Source: Bacillus smithii (GTDB lineage Bacteria; Bacillota; Bacilli; Bacillales; DSM-4216). Taken from it: a DNA stretch of 64,000 nucleotides. Position 1 is the first letter of the stretch, and the number at the start of each line of letters is the position of its first letter. A program made the position numbers and the translations under genes. Under the pieces are notes generated by a model. The model saw only the letters and a list, made by a program, of their open reading frames with translations. It was not told the origin of the DNA and ran no database searches. Of the stretch, positions 33,721-42,741 are shown piece after piece. The DNA lies in contig NZ_CP012024.1 of the NCBI RefSeq assembly GCF_001050115.1, positions 786,001 to 850,000 of the forward strand, given 5' to 3'.

Positions 33721-35392
33721 ATCCGTGACAAAACATCTTTACAATGGTCGCAAACCGTTGATACGATAAGGAAAAACGACGTTGACGATTCTTCATCAAG
33801 TAGGTGATGTGATGAAAGATTTCCCGATTCGGTTTGTATTGACAGATGAAGCGATTACCCCAAGTGCTGGGCTTGCTCTCGTTGGCTACTTACTCCATCG
33901 AACGAAACTGGATAAACGGGTAAACGCACTTCGGCTTCCAACGGTTCGTCGAGAAGTGCACATTTCCCATAGCGATGTCATTCGCTCGATGATTGGCTTG
34001 CTTGCCACAGGAAAAACGGATTTCGATCATATCGAAGCGTATCGTCAGGACGATATCTTTTCGGCATCGATGGGGATTCAGCACGTGCCTTCCTCTCCAA
34101 CCTTGCGACAACGACTCGATCAGCTCGCTTGTCTTCCGATGACCGAAACGATTCTTTGGGAGGAGTCCATACGTCTGTTGATTCAACGACATGCCACTTT
34201 GTCCCCTTGTTGGACCAAAGGAAAGACGACATGGCTTCCCCTTGATATAGATGGTTCCCCATTTGACAACTCCGATACGAAAAAAGAAGGAGTCAGTCGA
34301 ACGTATAAAGGATTTGACGGTTTTACACCGTTGTTTGCGTATGCAGGGAAGGAAGGGGATCTCGTTCATGCCGAGTTGCGTCCAGGGAAACAACATGTGC
34401 AAGACAACATGCCCTCGTTTTTAGTCACCGCTATCCGTCGAGCTCGTCAACTGACTTCATCTCGTCTGCTTGTTCGCATGGATGCAGGAAACGATGCAGA
34501 AGCGAATGGGCACGTATGCCTAAAGGAAGACGTGGACTTTGTCATCAAGCGAAACTTACGCCGAGAATCGAAAGCGCTTTGGTTCCAGATCGCTTCGCAA
34601 AAGGGCAAACGTGTCGATGATGGACAAAGCGAAGGAGTACAAACCTATGAGCTATGCCTTCCACAGAAGGCAGCGATCGATGGAAACACGTATACGTACG
34701 TTCAAGTCACCCAAGTGACGGAACGGACGATGGAACGCAATGGACAGCTGATGCTCGTTCCTGATTATGAAGTGGAAAGCTATTGGGTGCGGCTCAAAGG
34801 ATACGAGCATGTTCGAATGAGCGATGTGCTCGCGTTGTATCATGACCATGCGACAGGCGAACAGTTTCATAGCGAACTGAAGAGCGACTTAGATTTAGAG
34901 CGGCTTCCATCTGGGAAGATGAAAACGAATGCGCTCGTGTTGGTCATGGGAGCCTTCGTTTACAATCTTCTTCGTCTGATTGGACAAGATCTATTAAGCG
35001 ATCCGAGACATCCGTTGCACCACAAAGTGAAACGCCGCCGCATCAAGACGATTATTCAGACGGTGATCACGATGGCAGGGCGACTCGTCCGTCGATCACG
35101 ACAGATCTGGATGAAACGGACGCGAAGGAGTGGCTATAGCGAGCCCCTACTGAACGTCTATCAGAAATGGAGAGAGGCAAGATAACGAACGAATGTTCGG
35201 GCACTGATGTCCAACGTCACTCCCTGTGCTTTTTTGTCTATTTTTTTGGTTCGTATACCTAAAAAAAGAGATTTGTTCCATTTTCGGAAATAGAGATGAC
35301 ATAGGTCATAAGCATAAAAAGGGTTTTATGGATTATCAATCCATCAAAATTACAACAAAATCAAAGTCGATTTCAATTCATCACGGATTCAG
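33717..35392 (+). mobile_element. IS1380-family insertion sequence, 1676 bp
   Basis: Terminal inverted repeats CTGAATCCGTGA (left, from 33717) and TCACGGATTCAG (right, to 35392) are perfect over 12 bp. Flanking copies of GTTTTACAC at 33708-33716 and 35393-35401 form a 9-bp target duplication. Because the first base outside the repeats is also compatible with a longer inverted repeat, the duplication could be read as 7 bp instead. The element sits inside the 3' end of the aldehyde dehydrogenase gene, the two halves of which join exactly when it is removed. Confidence 0.92.
33782..35185 (+). CDS. IS1380-family transposase
   Basis: This 467-residue DDE transposase appears intact. Candidate catalytic residues are Asp in LDIDGSPFDNSD, Asp in LLVRMDAGNDAEAN and Glu in DHATGEQFHSELKSDLDLERLPSG, the last followed by the family-typical MKTNALVLVMGAFVYNLLR. 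TTG 33782 has AAGGA at nine bases; ATG 33812 (MKDFPIRFVLT) is an alternative. GC content looks higher than in neighbouring genes, which suits recent arrival. Insertion orientation is the same as the catabolic operon. Confidence 0.9.
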   Translation: MTILHQVGDVMKDFPIRFVLTDEAITPSAGLALVGYLLHRTKLDKRVNALRLPTVRREVHISHSDVIRSMIGLLATGKTDFDHIEAYRQDDIFSASMGIQHVPSSPTLRQRLDQLACLPMTETILWEESIRLLIQRHATLSPCWTKGKTTWLPLDIDGSPFDNSDTKKEGVSRTYKGFDGFTPLFAYAGKEGDLVHAELRPGKQHVQDNMPSFLVTAIRRARQLTSSRLLVRMDAGNDAEANGHVCLKEDVDFVIKRNLRRESKALWFQIASQKGKRVDDGQSEGVQTYELCLPQKAAIDGNTYTYVQVTQVTERTMERNGQLMLVPDYEVESYWVRLKGYEHVRMSDVLALYHDHATGEQFHSELKSDLDLERLPSGKMKTNALVLVMGAFVYNLLRLIGQDLLSDPRHPLHHKVKRRRIKTIIQTVITMAGRLVRRSRQIWMKRTRRSGYSEPLLNVYQKWREAR

Positions 35393-35442
35393 GTTTTACA
35401 CTGAATTATCCAATATTTGTATAAAATTATAAGGGTGATAAA

Positions 35443-36228
35443 ATGGCACAAAATCAGATTCAACTGCTGTCACAGCAATTGTTGGATGCAGAGAAAACAA
35501 GGAAAGGGATCGAGCCGTTCACCAAGACATATCCACAACTGACGGAAGAAGAAGCTTATCAGATTCAGCTGCTGAACATACAAAAAAAGCTCAATGCCGG
35601 CGAGAAGATTGTTGGGAAAAAAATTGGGTTGACGTCTCTTGCTATGCAAACGTTATTGGGGGTCAACGAACCTGATTATGGGCATTTGCTGGATGGAATA
35701 ATTTTAGAAAACCATGGGATACTTTCATGGCAAAAAGTTTGCCAGCCGAAAGTCGAGGCAGAAATTGCTTTTGTGCTAAAGAAAGACTTAACTGGACCAA
35801 ATGTGACGGAAGTAGACGTTTTGCTGGCCACTGATTATATAGTGCCGGCATTAGAAATTGTCGATAGTCGAATTCGCGATTGGGATATTCAATTAGTAGA
35901 TACAGTAGCAGACAACGCTTCCTCCGGGTTTTTTGTGCTTGGTGGGAGCCCGACTTCCATAGCAGATCTTGATTTAACAATCATTGGGATGGCTCTGTAT
36001 AAAAATGGCGAATTGATAAATACAGGTGCAGGTGCAGCTGCCATGGGCCATCCGGCAAAATGCGTTGCCTGGCTTGCCAACAAATTGCATGATTATGGCA
36101 TTTCATTAAAAGAAGGCGAAGTGATTTTATCGGGAGCTTTGTCCGCAGCGGTAGCGGCTGAGCCTGGAGATTATTTTCACGCCAAACTGTCCCACATAGG
36201 CGAGATTAGTATGAAATTTGGCGATTAA
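35443..36228 (+). CDS. dmpE: 2-Oxopent-4-enoate (2-hydroxypenta-2,4-dienoate) hydratase
   Basis: This 261-residue protein belongs to the hydratase/decarboxylase family (DmpE, XylJ, MhpD). [42 protein letters not shown] and [34 protein letters not shown] are signature segments, with the acidic residues that bind the metal ion. It adds water to 2-hydroxypenta-2,4-dienoate to form 4-hydroxy-2-oxovalerate. It lies next to the aldolase and dehydrogenase that act later, and 19 bp ahead of the next gene. A paralogue, the decarboxylase, is at 38169; the two families commonly form a complex. Confidence 0.88.
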   Translation: MAQNQIQLLSQQLLDAEKTRKGIEPFTKTYPQLTEEEAYQIQLLNIQKKLNAGEKIVGKKIGLTSLAMQTLLGVNEPDYGHLLDGIILENHGILSWQKVCQPKVEAEIAFVLKKDLTGPNVTEVDVLLATDYIVPALEIVDSRIRDWDIQLVDTVADNASSGFFVLGGSPTSIADLDLTIIGMALYKNGELINTGAGAAAMGHPAKCVAWLANKLHDYGISLKEGEVILSGALSAAVAAEPGDYFHAKLSHIGEISMKFGD

Positions 36229-36247
36229 AAACAAAGGGGGCTTTCAA

Positions 36248-37132
36248 GTGAACAAAGTGAAGGTTGGAATTATTGGCTCCGGTAATATTGGCACTGACTT
36301 AATGTATAAGATCGAAAAAAGCGAAGTTCTCGAAATGTCCACTATGATTGGAATCGATCCGGATTCAGAGGGATTGAAACGAGCCAAAACACGCGGTTAC
36401 ACCGTTTTTAGCAATGGAATTGAAGGGTTTTTGCAGCATCCAGAATTGGCGGATATTCTTTTTGATGCTACAACGGCTAAAGCTCACGATTACCATAATC
36501 AAGTTTTAGGGAAGCTTGGAAAACAGGTGATTGATCTAACCCCTGCTGCTATAGGTCCGTTTGCTGTTCCTGCCGTGAATTTAACTGAGCATTTAGATCA
36601 GCCGAATGTCAATATGATTACATGCGGAGGACAGGCAACCATTCCTATTGTCCATGCCATTTGCCGCGTTGTTTCTGTAGAATACGCAGAAATTGTCGCG
36701 ACGATCGCCAGCAAAAGTGCGGGTCCGGGAACACGAGCCAATATTGATGAGTTTACGAGAACCACGGCAAGAGGAATCGAAGTGATTGGTGGAGCGAAAA
36801 AAGGCAAGGCGATTATTATCTTAAATCCGGCAGAACCGCCGATCATGATGCGCGATGCCATTCATGCATTGGTAGAGGAAGAAGGAAAAGAAAAAGAAAT
36901 CACTGAATCGATTAAAAAAATGGTAACCAAAGTTCAAGAGTATGTCCCGGGTTATAGACTGAGAACCGAACCGATATTTAAAGGCAAACGAGTATCTGTA
37001 TTTATAGAGGTGGAAGGAGCGGGAGACTTCTTTCCTCCGTATTCAGGGAATTTGGATATAATGACGGCATCTGCCCGGAAAGTAGCGGAAGAATTTGCCG
37101 GAAAAAAACTGTCGCAGTTGCAGAAACAGTGA
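36248..37132 (+). CDS. dmpF: Acetaldehyde dehydrogenase (acetylating)
   Basis: This 294-residue protein starts at GTG 36248 after AAAGGGGG; the longer frame overlaps the hydratase. NAD binding is by [13 protein letters not shown] (6-18), and the catalytic Cys126 lies in TCGGQATIP. The C-terminal part (FEV... here [28 protein letters not shown]) is typical. It converts acetaldehyde, NAD and CoA to acetyl-CoA. It forms a channelled bifunctional complex with the aldolase encoded immediately downstream (13 bp gap). Confidence 0.92.
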   Translation: MNKVKVGIIGSGNIGTDLMYKIEKSEVLEMSTMIGIDPDSEGLKRAKTRGYTVFSNGIEGFLQHPELADILFDATTAKAHDYHNQVLGKLGKQVIDLTPAAIGPFAVPAVNLTEHLDQPNVNMITCGGQATIPIVHAICRVVSVEYAEIVATIASKSAGPGTRANIDEFTRTTARGIEVIGGAKKGKAIIILNPAEPPIMMRDAIHALVEEEGKEKEITESIKKMVTKVQEYVPGYRLRTEPIFKGKRVSVFIEVEGAGDFFPPYSGNLDIMTASARKVAEEFAGKKLSQLQKQ

Positions 37133-37145
37133 AGGAGGATTGAAA

Positions 37146-38156
37146 ATGGCACATTTAACGGTTGTAGATGTGACGTTAAGGGACGGAAGCCACTCTATGA
37201 AACATGCTTTTACCGAAAAACAAGTGCGGTCGACAGCTCGTGCACTGGATGAAGCGGGAGTCCCATATTTTGAAGTATCCCATGGGGATGGTCTTGGCGG
37301 ATCTTCTTTGCAATACGGATTTTCAAAAGTGAACGAAATGAAATTAATTGCAGCAGCAAAAGAAGAATGTCAGCAATCGAAAATTTCTGTTTTGCTTTTG
37401 CCGGGAATTGGCATTAAAGAAGATTTAAAAGAAGCGGTCCAAGCAGGAGCAGATATGGTTCGTGTGGCGACACATGTGACAGAAGCCGATGTTGCCAAGC
37501 AACATATTGAATTAGGGAGGAATCTTGGTTTAAAAACAGTTGGTTTTTTGATGATGGCTCATTCGGCGCCTACTTCCAAACTGGTGGAACAGGCGAAATT
37601 GTTTGAAAGCTATGGAGCTGAAGTCGTTTATGTAACAGATTCGGCGGGGGCATTGCTGCCTCACGAGGTAAAAGAGAAAATTGCCGCGTTGCGAAGCGAA
37701 CTGGGAGTGGACATTGGTTTTCACGGACATAATAATTTGTCGCTAGCGATGGCGAATACATTAGCCGCTATAGAAGAAGGAGCAACATATATTGACGGCA
37801 GTCTGAGGGCGCTCGGAGCGGGAAGCGGAAACACACAAACGGAAGTGATGGTCGCAGTGCTGAATCGATTGGGTCATCGAACCGGCATTGATCTGTATAA
37901 GATTATGGACGCAGCGAATATTGTGGCAGACTATATGCCTCGTCCTCAAGAAATTACCGGAGCCAGTTTAATTTTAGGTTATGCCGGGGTATACTCCAGC
38001 TTTTTATTGCATGCTAAGGAAGCGGCAGAGCGTTTTCAAGTAGACGAAAGAGACATTTTGGTGGAGCTGGGCAAAAGAAAAGTGGTTGGGGGACAAGAAG
38101 ATATGATTCTACAAGTGGCTTCGGAACTAGCATCAAAAGTGAAAACATTCATCTAG
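37146..38156 (+). CDS. dmpG: 4-Hydroxy-2-oxovalerate aldolase
   Basis: This 336-residue HMGL-like TIM-barrel protein starts at ATG 37146 after GAAGGAGGA. Metal-site motifs are VTLRDGSHSMKH near the N-terminus and IGFHGHNNLSLAMANTLAAIEEGA. The C-terminal communication domain is present. It splits 4-hydroxy-2-oxovalerate into pyruvate and acetaldehyde, the latter passed to the acetaldehyde dehydrogenase. Position after that gene is the usual order of meta-cleavage operons. Confidence 0.93.
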   Translation: MAHLTVVDVTLRDGSHSMKHAFTEKQVRSTARALDEAGVPYFEVSHGDGLGGSSLQYGFSKVNEMKLIAAAKEECQQSKISVLLLPGIGIKEDLKEAVQAGADMVRVATHVTEADVAKQHIELGRNLGLKTVGFLMMAHSAPTSKLVEQAKLFESYGAEVVYVTDSAGALLPHEVKEKIAALRSELGVDIGFHGHNNLSLAMANTLAAIEEGATYIDGSLRALGAGSGNTQTEVMVAVLNRLGHRTGIDLYKIMDAANIVADYMPRPQEITGASLILGYAGVYSSFLLHAKEAAERFQVDERDILVELGKRKVVGGQEDMILQVASELASKVKTFI

Positions 38157-38168
38157 GGGGAAAGGAAT

Positions 38169-38960
38169 TTGGATAGGAAAAAATACCGGGAATTGGCGGA
38201 ATTTTTAATCAATGCTGAAAAAGAAAAAAGAGAAGTCGTCCGGCTGACTTCTGAAATTCCAGACTTGACGCCTGAGCAAGCGTATCGAATTCAGGAAGAG
38301 CTGGTCAATTTGAAATTAGCAAACGGACATCGGATAATCGGGCCCAAAATGGGGCTAACGAGCTTTGCTAAAATGCAGCAAATGAAAGTCAATGAGCCGA
38401 TTTATGGCTATGTTTTGGATGATATGTTGATTGAAAGCGGAGAAACCGTCTCTTTTTCCGAATTCATCCATCCAAAAGTGGAAATCGAAATCGCCTTTTT
38501 CCTTGGAGAGGATATAAAAGGCCCTGGCGTCACAAGTGCTCAAGTGATGTCGGCAACGGCTTATGTCGCACCGGCTCTTGAAATTATAGACAGCAGATAT
38601 AAAAATTTTCAATTTACACTTCCTGATGTCATTGCCGATAATGCATCCGCTTCCCGTGTGGTCATTGGAAATAAGTTGACGCCTTTATCTTCTTTGACTA
38701 CGGACTTGGAGCTGATCGGTGCTGTATTGTACATCAATGGGGAATTAAAAGCGAATGGTGCGGGTGCCGCGATATTGAATCATCCGGCCAATTCCATCGC
38801 AGCTCTTGCCAATATGCTGGCCCGTTCCGGCAAAAAGCTTCAAGCAGGAGATATCATTTTGGCAGGAGCGATCACAGAGGCGATTATGCTTGCAAACGGA
38901 GATGTTGTCCATGGAAAGTTGGATCAATTAGGGGACGTTTCCTTCGCAGTCCGCGACTAA
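38169..38960 (+). CDS. dmpH: 4-Oxalocrotonate (2-oxo-3-hexenedioate) decarboxylase
   Basis: This 263-residue protein is homologous to the hydratase at 35443 but aligns better with DmpH/XylI decarboxylases through GPKMGLTSFAKMQQMKVNEPIYGYVLDDMLI and HPKVEIEIAFFLGEDIKGPG, and by its place beside the tautomerase. It decarboxylates 2-oxo-3-hexenedioate to 2-hydroxypenta-2,4-dienoate. It starts with TTG 12 bp after the aldolase; the upstream GGGGGAAAGG is the ribosome binding site. The distinction between decarboxylase and hydratase rests on context and overall similarity. Confidence 0.82.
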   Translation: MDRKKYRELAEFLINAEKEKREVVRLTSEIPDLTPEQAYRIQEELVNLKLANGHRIIGPKMGLTSFAKMQQMKVNEPIYGYVLDDMLIESGETVSFSEFIHPKVEIEIAFFLGEDIKGPGVTSAQVMSATAYVAPALEIIDSRYKNFQFTLPDVIADNASASRVVIGNKLTPLSSLTTDLELIGAVLYINGELKANGAGAAILNHPANSIAALANMLARSGKKLQAGDIILAGAITEAIMLANGDVVHGKLDQLGDVSFAVRD

Positions 38961-38979
38961 TTTTGAGGAGGATTTTCAA

Positions 38980-39168
38980 ATGCCATTTATTCAGATTCAT
39001 TTACTTGAAGGCAGATCAGAAGAGAAAATCAAAGACGTGATTAAAAATGTCACAGACTGTGTCGCTGGTACTTTAGATGCGCCGCTGGAAAGTATACGTG
39101 TCGTTGTGACGGAGATCCCTCCCACACATTGGGGCACCGCAGGCAAAACAAAAGCGGAAAGCAAATAA
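38980..39168 (+). CDS. dmpI: 4-Oxalocrotonate tautomerase
   Basis: This 62-residue protein has the catalytic proline directly after the initiator methionine (MPFIQIHLLEGRSEEKIKDVI), which becomes the N-terminal base after processing, and the later residues around VVVTEIPPTHWGTAGKTKAE. Its length is typical of the 4-OT family. It converts 2-hydroxymuconate to 2-oxo-3-hexenedioate, linking the dehydrogenase at 32278 and the decarboxylase upstream. It is the last gene of the operon; GAGGAGG precedes the start. Confidence 0.92.
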   Translation: MPFIQIHLLEGRSEEKIKDVIKNVTDCVAGTLDAPLESIRVVVTEIPPTHWGTAGKTKAESK

Positions 39169-39515
39169 AGAACCGCAAGAGAAAGTATTCTTTTGTTCCA
39201 TATCATAAAGACCCTATTGTCTTATTCAGATAAAAATGGATCGTTTTCTTTTTTAAAAGGGGACTTTACAGTTTCTTAAGCAGCTGATTTGTAGTGAATA
39301 TCAATTTCATGATGATAACCATCTGCTGCCTGTATTTATTAAAAAGCGGTTGCATGTAATTAAAAGATCATGTTTTAACCAATATACGAATCAATAAAAA
39401 GACCGAATCGGGAATCTTGCTGAGAAAAAGCAATAATGGAAAACGACGATGAGAAGACGAGGTAACAATGAATGGATTTCTAGAAAAAGTTGACAAAGCG
39501 GAAAAATGTCAGTTT
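39169..39515. other. Intergenic region, no gene
   Basis: No coding frame or RNA structure stands out apart from the terminator of the convergent gene at its right end. I see no clear terminator directly after the tautomerase gene. Confidence 0.4.
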
Positions 39516-39539
39516 CTAACTATGTTTTTCCGCTTTTTT
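39495..39539 (-). terminator. Intrinsic terminator of the NAT gene
   Basis: Arms AAAGCGGAAAAAT and TTTTTCCGCTTTTTT lie at the end of the minus-strand arylamine N-acetyltransferase gene, overlapping its last codons. The long T-run on the plus side suggests it works in both directions. Confidence 0.7.
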
Positions 39540-40301
39540 CATGTATTCTGAAGTTTTTTCAAAAATGGAATTTGAAAAAAGTGTCTTCACGGCTTCCATG
39601 AATTCTATTGGATCGTTGAATTTAACCAGTTTTTGCTGTCCTGTTTTGGAAAAGCGGACTCTCATCTGTTTATCCGTGACGGAAAGAGTTTGATCGCTAA
39701 AACATTGGGCGATTAATGGAGAACTATTAAACGGGGATTTTTCATGAAACGTAATTTGTTCTTTGATATCCGTCAATTTTTCCCAAGGGAGCTCCTTCAA
39801 CGAAAATGCATATTTGATGATCCAGTGTTCTTCCGATTTCATTTCGAGCACATGTGTACCCTTTGGAGTTTGTAAACGGCGAGCTCGAAAACTTCCTGCT
39901 GCCGAGGATACAGCCATCCCGTCAATCTGAATGGGGGATAGAGCAAGTTGATTGCCAAATCCGGCATCTACCAACCATAAAGAATCTCCGAGATCGAGAA
40001 GAATTAAAACATGAGTGCCATCAAGGGCCCAATGGTTTCCGTTCGAAATGGTGCCGGAAACTAATTTTACATTGTATCCTTCTTCCTTCAGTTGCAAATA
40101 AAGATATGGGTTTAGCTCATAGCACAACCCGCCCCGATATTGGGAAAATTTTTGAAAAAGAAAAGTTTCTGTGATTGGCATCGTATTTTGAGTGACGACA
40201 TCAAGATTTTCGAAAGGATATTGGCTGGCGAACTGTCTCAGTGTACTGCTTATTTTCTCAACAGTGCTGTTGTTTTCAGCCCCCGGTTTTGCTGTTGCCA
40301 T
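39516..40301 (-). CDS. Arylamine N-acetyltransferase
   Basis: This 261-residue protein has the NAT catalytic triad: Cys60 in RGGLCYELN, His97 in DGTHVLILLD and Asp112 in LVDAGFGNQ. PFENLDVV near residue 30 is also typical. It transfers acetyl groups from acetyl-CoA to arylamines or hydrazines, a detoxification reaction. ATG 40301 follows AGGGGTG; two earlier in-frame starts lie within that site. It is convergent with the aromatic degradation operon, and both concern aromatic compounds, but a direct link is not evident. Confidence 0.9.
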   Translation of the reverse strand: MATAKPGAENNSTVEKISSTLRQFASQYPFENLDVVTQNTMPITETFLFQKFSQYRGGLCYELNPYLYLQLKEEGYNVKLVSGTISNGNHWALDGTHVLILLDLGDSLWLVDAGFGNQLALSPIQIDGMAVSSAAGSFRARRLQTPKGTHVLEMKSEEHWIIKYAFSLKELPWEKLTDIKEQITFHEKSPFNSSPLIAQCFSDQTLSVTDKQMRVRFSKTGQQKLVKFNDPIEFMEAVKTLFSNSIFEKTSEYMKKAEKHS

Positions 40302-40530
40302 GTGGATCACCCCTGAACTTATTGTAGTCTTTTCAGTTTTAAACCTGCAACCATTTCACTGTTTCGTTGTTCAGACATTATTTGAAGACATGTCATCATG
40401 GTCAAAGTAGTGCAAAGATGTAAGTGGTATTGTATAATAAAAATAAATGAAAATTAATAAAAATTGTGTCACATAACAACTTCATTAGGTTCCCTCTTTA
40501 AGGGGATCATGAGGCAAAGGGGAGTCATAC

Positions 40531-40731
40531 ATGAACCTGGGATTTGGTGAGATTGCTCTTATTGTTATTGTTGCGTTGTTGATTTTTGGACCTGCTAAAC
40601 TCCCTCAATTAGGAAAAGCCGCCGGACAAACCCTTCATGAATTTAAAAAAGGCATGAAAGGTATTTTGGATGATGAGGAGGAAGGGAAAGAAAAAGAAAA
40701 TGCAGTCGTGAAAGATGAAAATTCCCGATAA
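40531..40731 (+). CDS. tatA: Sec-independent translocase subunit TatA
   Basis: This 66-residue protein has a short N-terminal transmembrane helix (residues 5-20, FGEIALIVIVALLIFGPAKLPQLG), the FGPxKLP hinge and an amphipathic helix (GKAAGQTLHEFKKGMKG), followed by an acidic/basic tail. It forms the translocation pore of the twin-arginine pathway with a TatC not present in this window. AAAGGGGAG precedes the ATG. A terminator overlaps its stop codon, so it is monocistronic and not part of the mod operon. Confidence 0.92.
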   Translation: MNLGFGEIALIVIVALLIFGPAKLPQLGKAAGQTLHEFKKGMKGILDDEEEGKEKENAVVKDENSR

Positions 40732-40747
40732 ATCGGGATTTTTTTTC
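40719..40747 (+). terminator. tatA intrinsic terminator
   Basis: ATTCCCGAT / ATCGGGATT with a two-base loop followed by eight T residues spans the tatA stop codon. It excludes the earliest start of the following modA frame, which would lie inside it. Confidence 0.88.
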
Positions 40748-40771
40748 TGGATGGAAAGGATGAGAATGAGG

Positions 40772-41590
40772 ATGAGGATGAAAAGAATTTTTAGTCTCTT
40801 AACTGTAGCTGTACTGCTGATTGTAGCAGGTTGTTCCGGAAAGTCGTCAGGAGGAGCGCAGGATACGGCGGGAACACAAGATAAAGCAGAAACGAAGAAC
40901 ATTACCGTCTCAGCAGCGGCCAGTTTGCAACCCGTTCTTGATGAGCTCATTGCCGAGTTTGAAAAAAAACATAAGGATTTTCATGTTACTGTAAACTACG
41001 GTGGTTCTGGAGCGTTAGCGCAACAGATTTCTCAAGGAGCTCCGGTAGACTTGTTTTTATCGGCATCCGCAGATAACGTTGATCAATTAAAGGAAAAGAA
41101 CCTTGTCAGCAAGGACGTTTTGTTATTAAAAAATGAACTTGTTGTAGCTGTGCCAAAAGAGGGAGCGCAATCGATTTCTGATATCAAGGACTTGACGAGC
41201 AAAAATGTGAAAAAAATCGCCCTTGGAACTCCGGAGACTGTTCCCGCTGGCAAATACGCCGAACAAACGTTGAAATCTTTAAAATTATGGGATGATTTAG
41301 ACGATAAAATCGTTTATACGAAGGATGTCAGACAGGCTCTGAATTATGTGGAAACCGGCAGCGTTGATGCAGCGTTTGTTTATAAAACAGATGCTCTGTC
41401 TTCCAAAAAAGTGAAAACGGCTATAGTAGCAGATCCAAAACTGCATGATCCTATTGATTATGAAATGGCGGTTATTAAGCATAAACATGAACAATGGGCG
41501 AAAGATTTTGCTAGCTTCTTACAGGACAAGCACTGCCAAGATGTGTTTAAAAAATACGGTTATTTAATCCCTTCCAAGGAGCATTCATAA
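40772..41590 (+). CDS. modA: Molybdate ABC transporter substrate-binding lipoprotein ModA
   Basis: This protein of about 272 residues has a lipoprotein signal peptide ending LLIVAGC (lipidated Cys near residue 21), then the periplasmic-binding-protein type II fold: ITVSAAASLQPVLDELIAEFEKK, VNYGGSGALAQQISQGAPVDLFLSAS and ETVPAGKYAEQTLKSL. This pattern is ModA. A run of ATG codons (40760, 40766, 40772, 40778) leaves the start uncertain; AAAGGA at 40755-40760 favours 40766 or 40772. It captures molybdate or tungstate and delivers it to ModB, encoded next with no gap. Confidence 0.88.
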   Translation: MRMKRIFSLLTVAVLLIVAGCSGKSSGGAQDTAGTQDKAETKNITVSAAASLQPVLDELIAEFEKKHKDFHVTVNYGGSGALAQQISQGAPVDLFLSASADNVDQLKEKNLVSKDVLLLKNELVVAVPKEGAQSISDIKDLTSKNVKKIALGTPETVPAGKYAEQTLKSLKLWDDLDDKIVYTKDVRQALNYVETGSVDAAFVYKTDALSSKKVKTAIVADPKLHDPIDYEMAVIKHKHEQWAKDFASFLQDKHCQDVFKKYGYLIPSKEHS

Positions 41591-42256
41591 ATGGCAAGTT
41601 CTTTATGGGAACCGATTTTTTTATCCCTAAAGCTCGCTTTTGGAGCAACGATTATCGTGCTTATTTTCGGGCTGGCGGCGGCAAAATGGATGACTGCCTA
41701 TTCTTTTAAAGGAAAGTTGCTGGTCGAGCTATTGTTTCTTTTACCGATTGTTTTACCACCAACCGTTGTAGGGTTTATATTAATCGTATTGCTTGGCGGG
41801 GATTCTATACTTGGGCGGGCGGTTGAGTCGATTTTCGGCCAACCGCTTATGTTTACGCAGTGGGCTGCTTTAATTTCTGCTACGGTTGTATCTTTTCCGC
41901 TCATGTACCAATCGCTGAGCATCGGATTTCAAGAAATTAATCAAGAAATCATTCAAGCTGCCCGATTAGACCGTGCATCTTGGCTGCAAATATTAATCTA
42001 TATTGAACTGCCGCTTATATGGAAAGCGGTAATGGCGGGAATCTTTTTAAGCTTTGCAAGGGCATTGGGCGAATTTGGCGCTACGCTTATGTTCGCAGGC
42101 AATATCCCTGGAAAAACTCAAACCACCGCCATCGCCATTTATATGGCGATGGAAAGCGGGGATATGAAAACAGCGTGGACGTTGGTTATCGTGTTGATGT
42201 CGATTTCATTTGTATTACTGTTTGTCGTCCAGATGCTGAAGAAGAAATCATCTTAA
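41591..42256 (+). CDS. modB: Molybdate ABC transporter permease ModB
   Basis: This 221-residue permease has five to six transmembrane helices and the EAA-type loop ARLDRASWLQILIYIELPLIWKAVMAGIFLSFARALGEFGAT, typical of ModB. LLPIVLPPTVVGFILIVLLG is also conserved. The ATG directly follows the modA stop, with AAGGAG upstream. No modC ATPase gene follows, as in the yvgLM locus of B. subtilis, so the ATPase must come from elsewhere. Confidence 0.9.
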   Translation: MASSLWEPIFLSLKLAFGATIIVLIFGLAAAKWMTAYSFKGKLLVELLFLLPIVLPPTVVGFILIVLLGGDSILGRAVESIFGQPLMFTQWAALISATVVSFPLMYQSLSIGFQEINQEIIQAARLDRASWLQILIYIELPLIWKAVMAGIFLSFARALGEFGATLMFAGNIPGKTQTTAIAIYMAMESGDMKTAWTLVIVLMSISFVLLFVVQMLKKKSS

Positions 42257-42741
42257 TAGAATCGGAGAATCCTAGGTCGAATGATTTCTTGTTCCTTACT
42301 GAGTTTCCGCTTTCCCCCTCGTTCCCCTGAGATTTTGCTTTCGGCTTTTCCCTTTCCCTTTTACAAGTTTCCTGGCAGAAGTTTGATTTTTCCACACGGA
42401 ATGGGAAATAATCATCTAGACAAAAAAACAGGAACAAGAGTAAAATCAATGAGACATAAATCTCAAACGGGCCGTTAAGGAGAGGAAAATCATGTCGTTA
42501 TCGGAATTTTTTCTCTCGAAAAGAACGACTTTTGTTGAAATTCATTATGTTATAATGTTTCTCAGCGTAAGGTGCTTTCATTGCTCCATGGACTTTTGTT
42601 TACGGCTGTAAAAAACAGCCTTGAGCAAATGAAATCCGTTTGGCAAAAACATGTCACTAAAAAGAAGTGGAATCAAGTAATCAAAGCGGATTTAAAATCC
42701 TTTATGGACTAGTGTAAACAACAGGGGGAACCAAAAAAGAC
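42257..42741. other. Intergenic region before the PBP gene
   Basis: The first 150 bp are pyrimidine-rich and carry no credible gene. A TATAAT (about 42550) may be part of a promoter. A small hairpin (GGCTGT / ACAGCC) lies near 42605-42622. A 27-codon frame (MKSVWQKHVTKKKW...) ending about 30 bp before the PBP gene lacks a good ribosome binding site. Confidence 0.35.

Noticed and set aside
33890-34402. Minus-strand frames within the IS1380 transposase gene
   Set aside because: Antisense shadows of the intact transposase.
40715-40771. Longer N-terminus for ModA
   Set aside because: It would begin inside the tatA terminator and put twelve odd residues ahead of a proper lipoprotein signal peptide.
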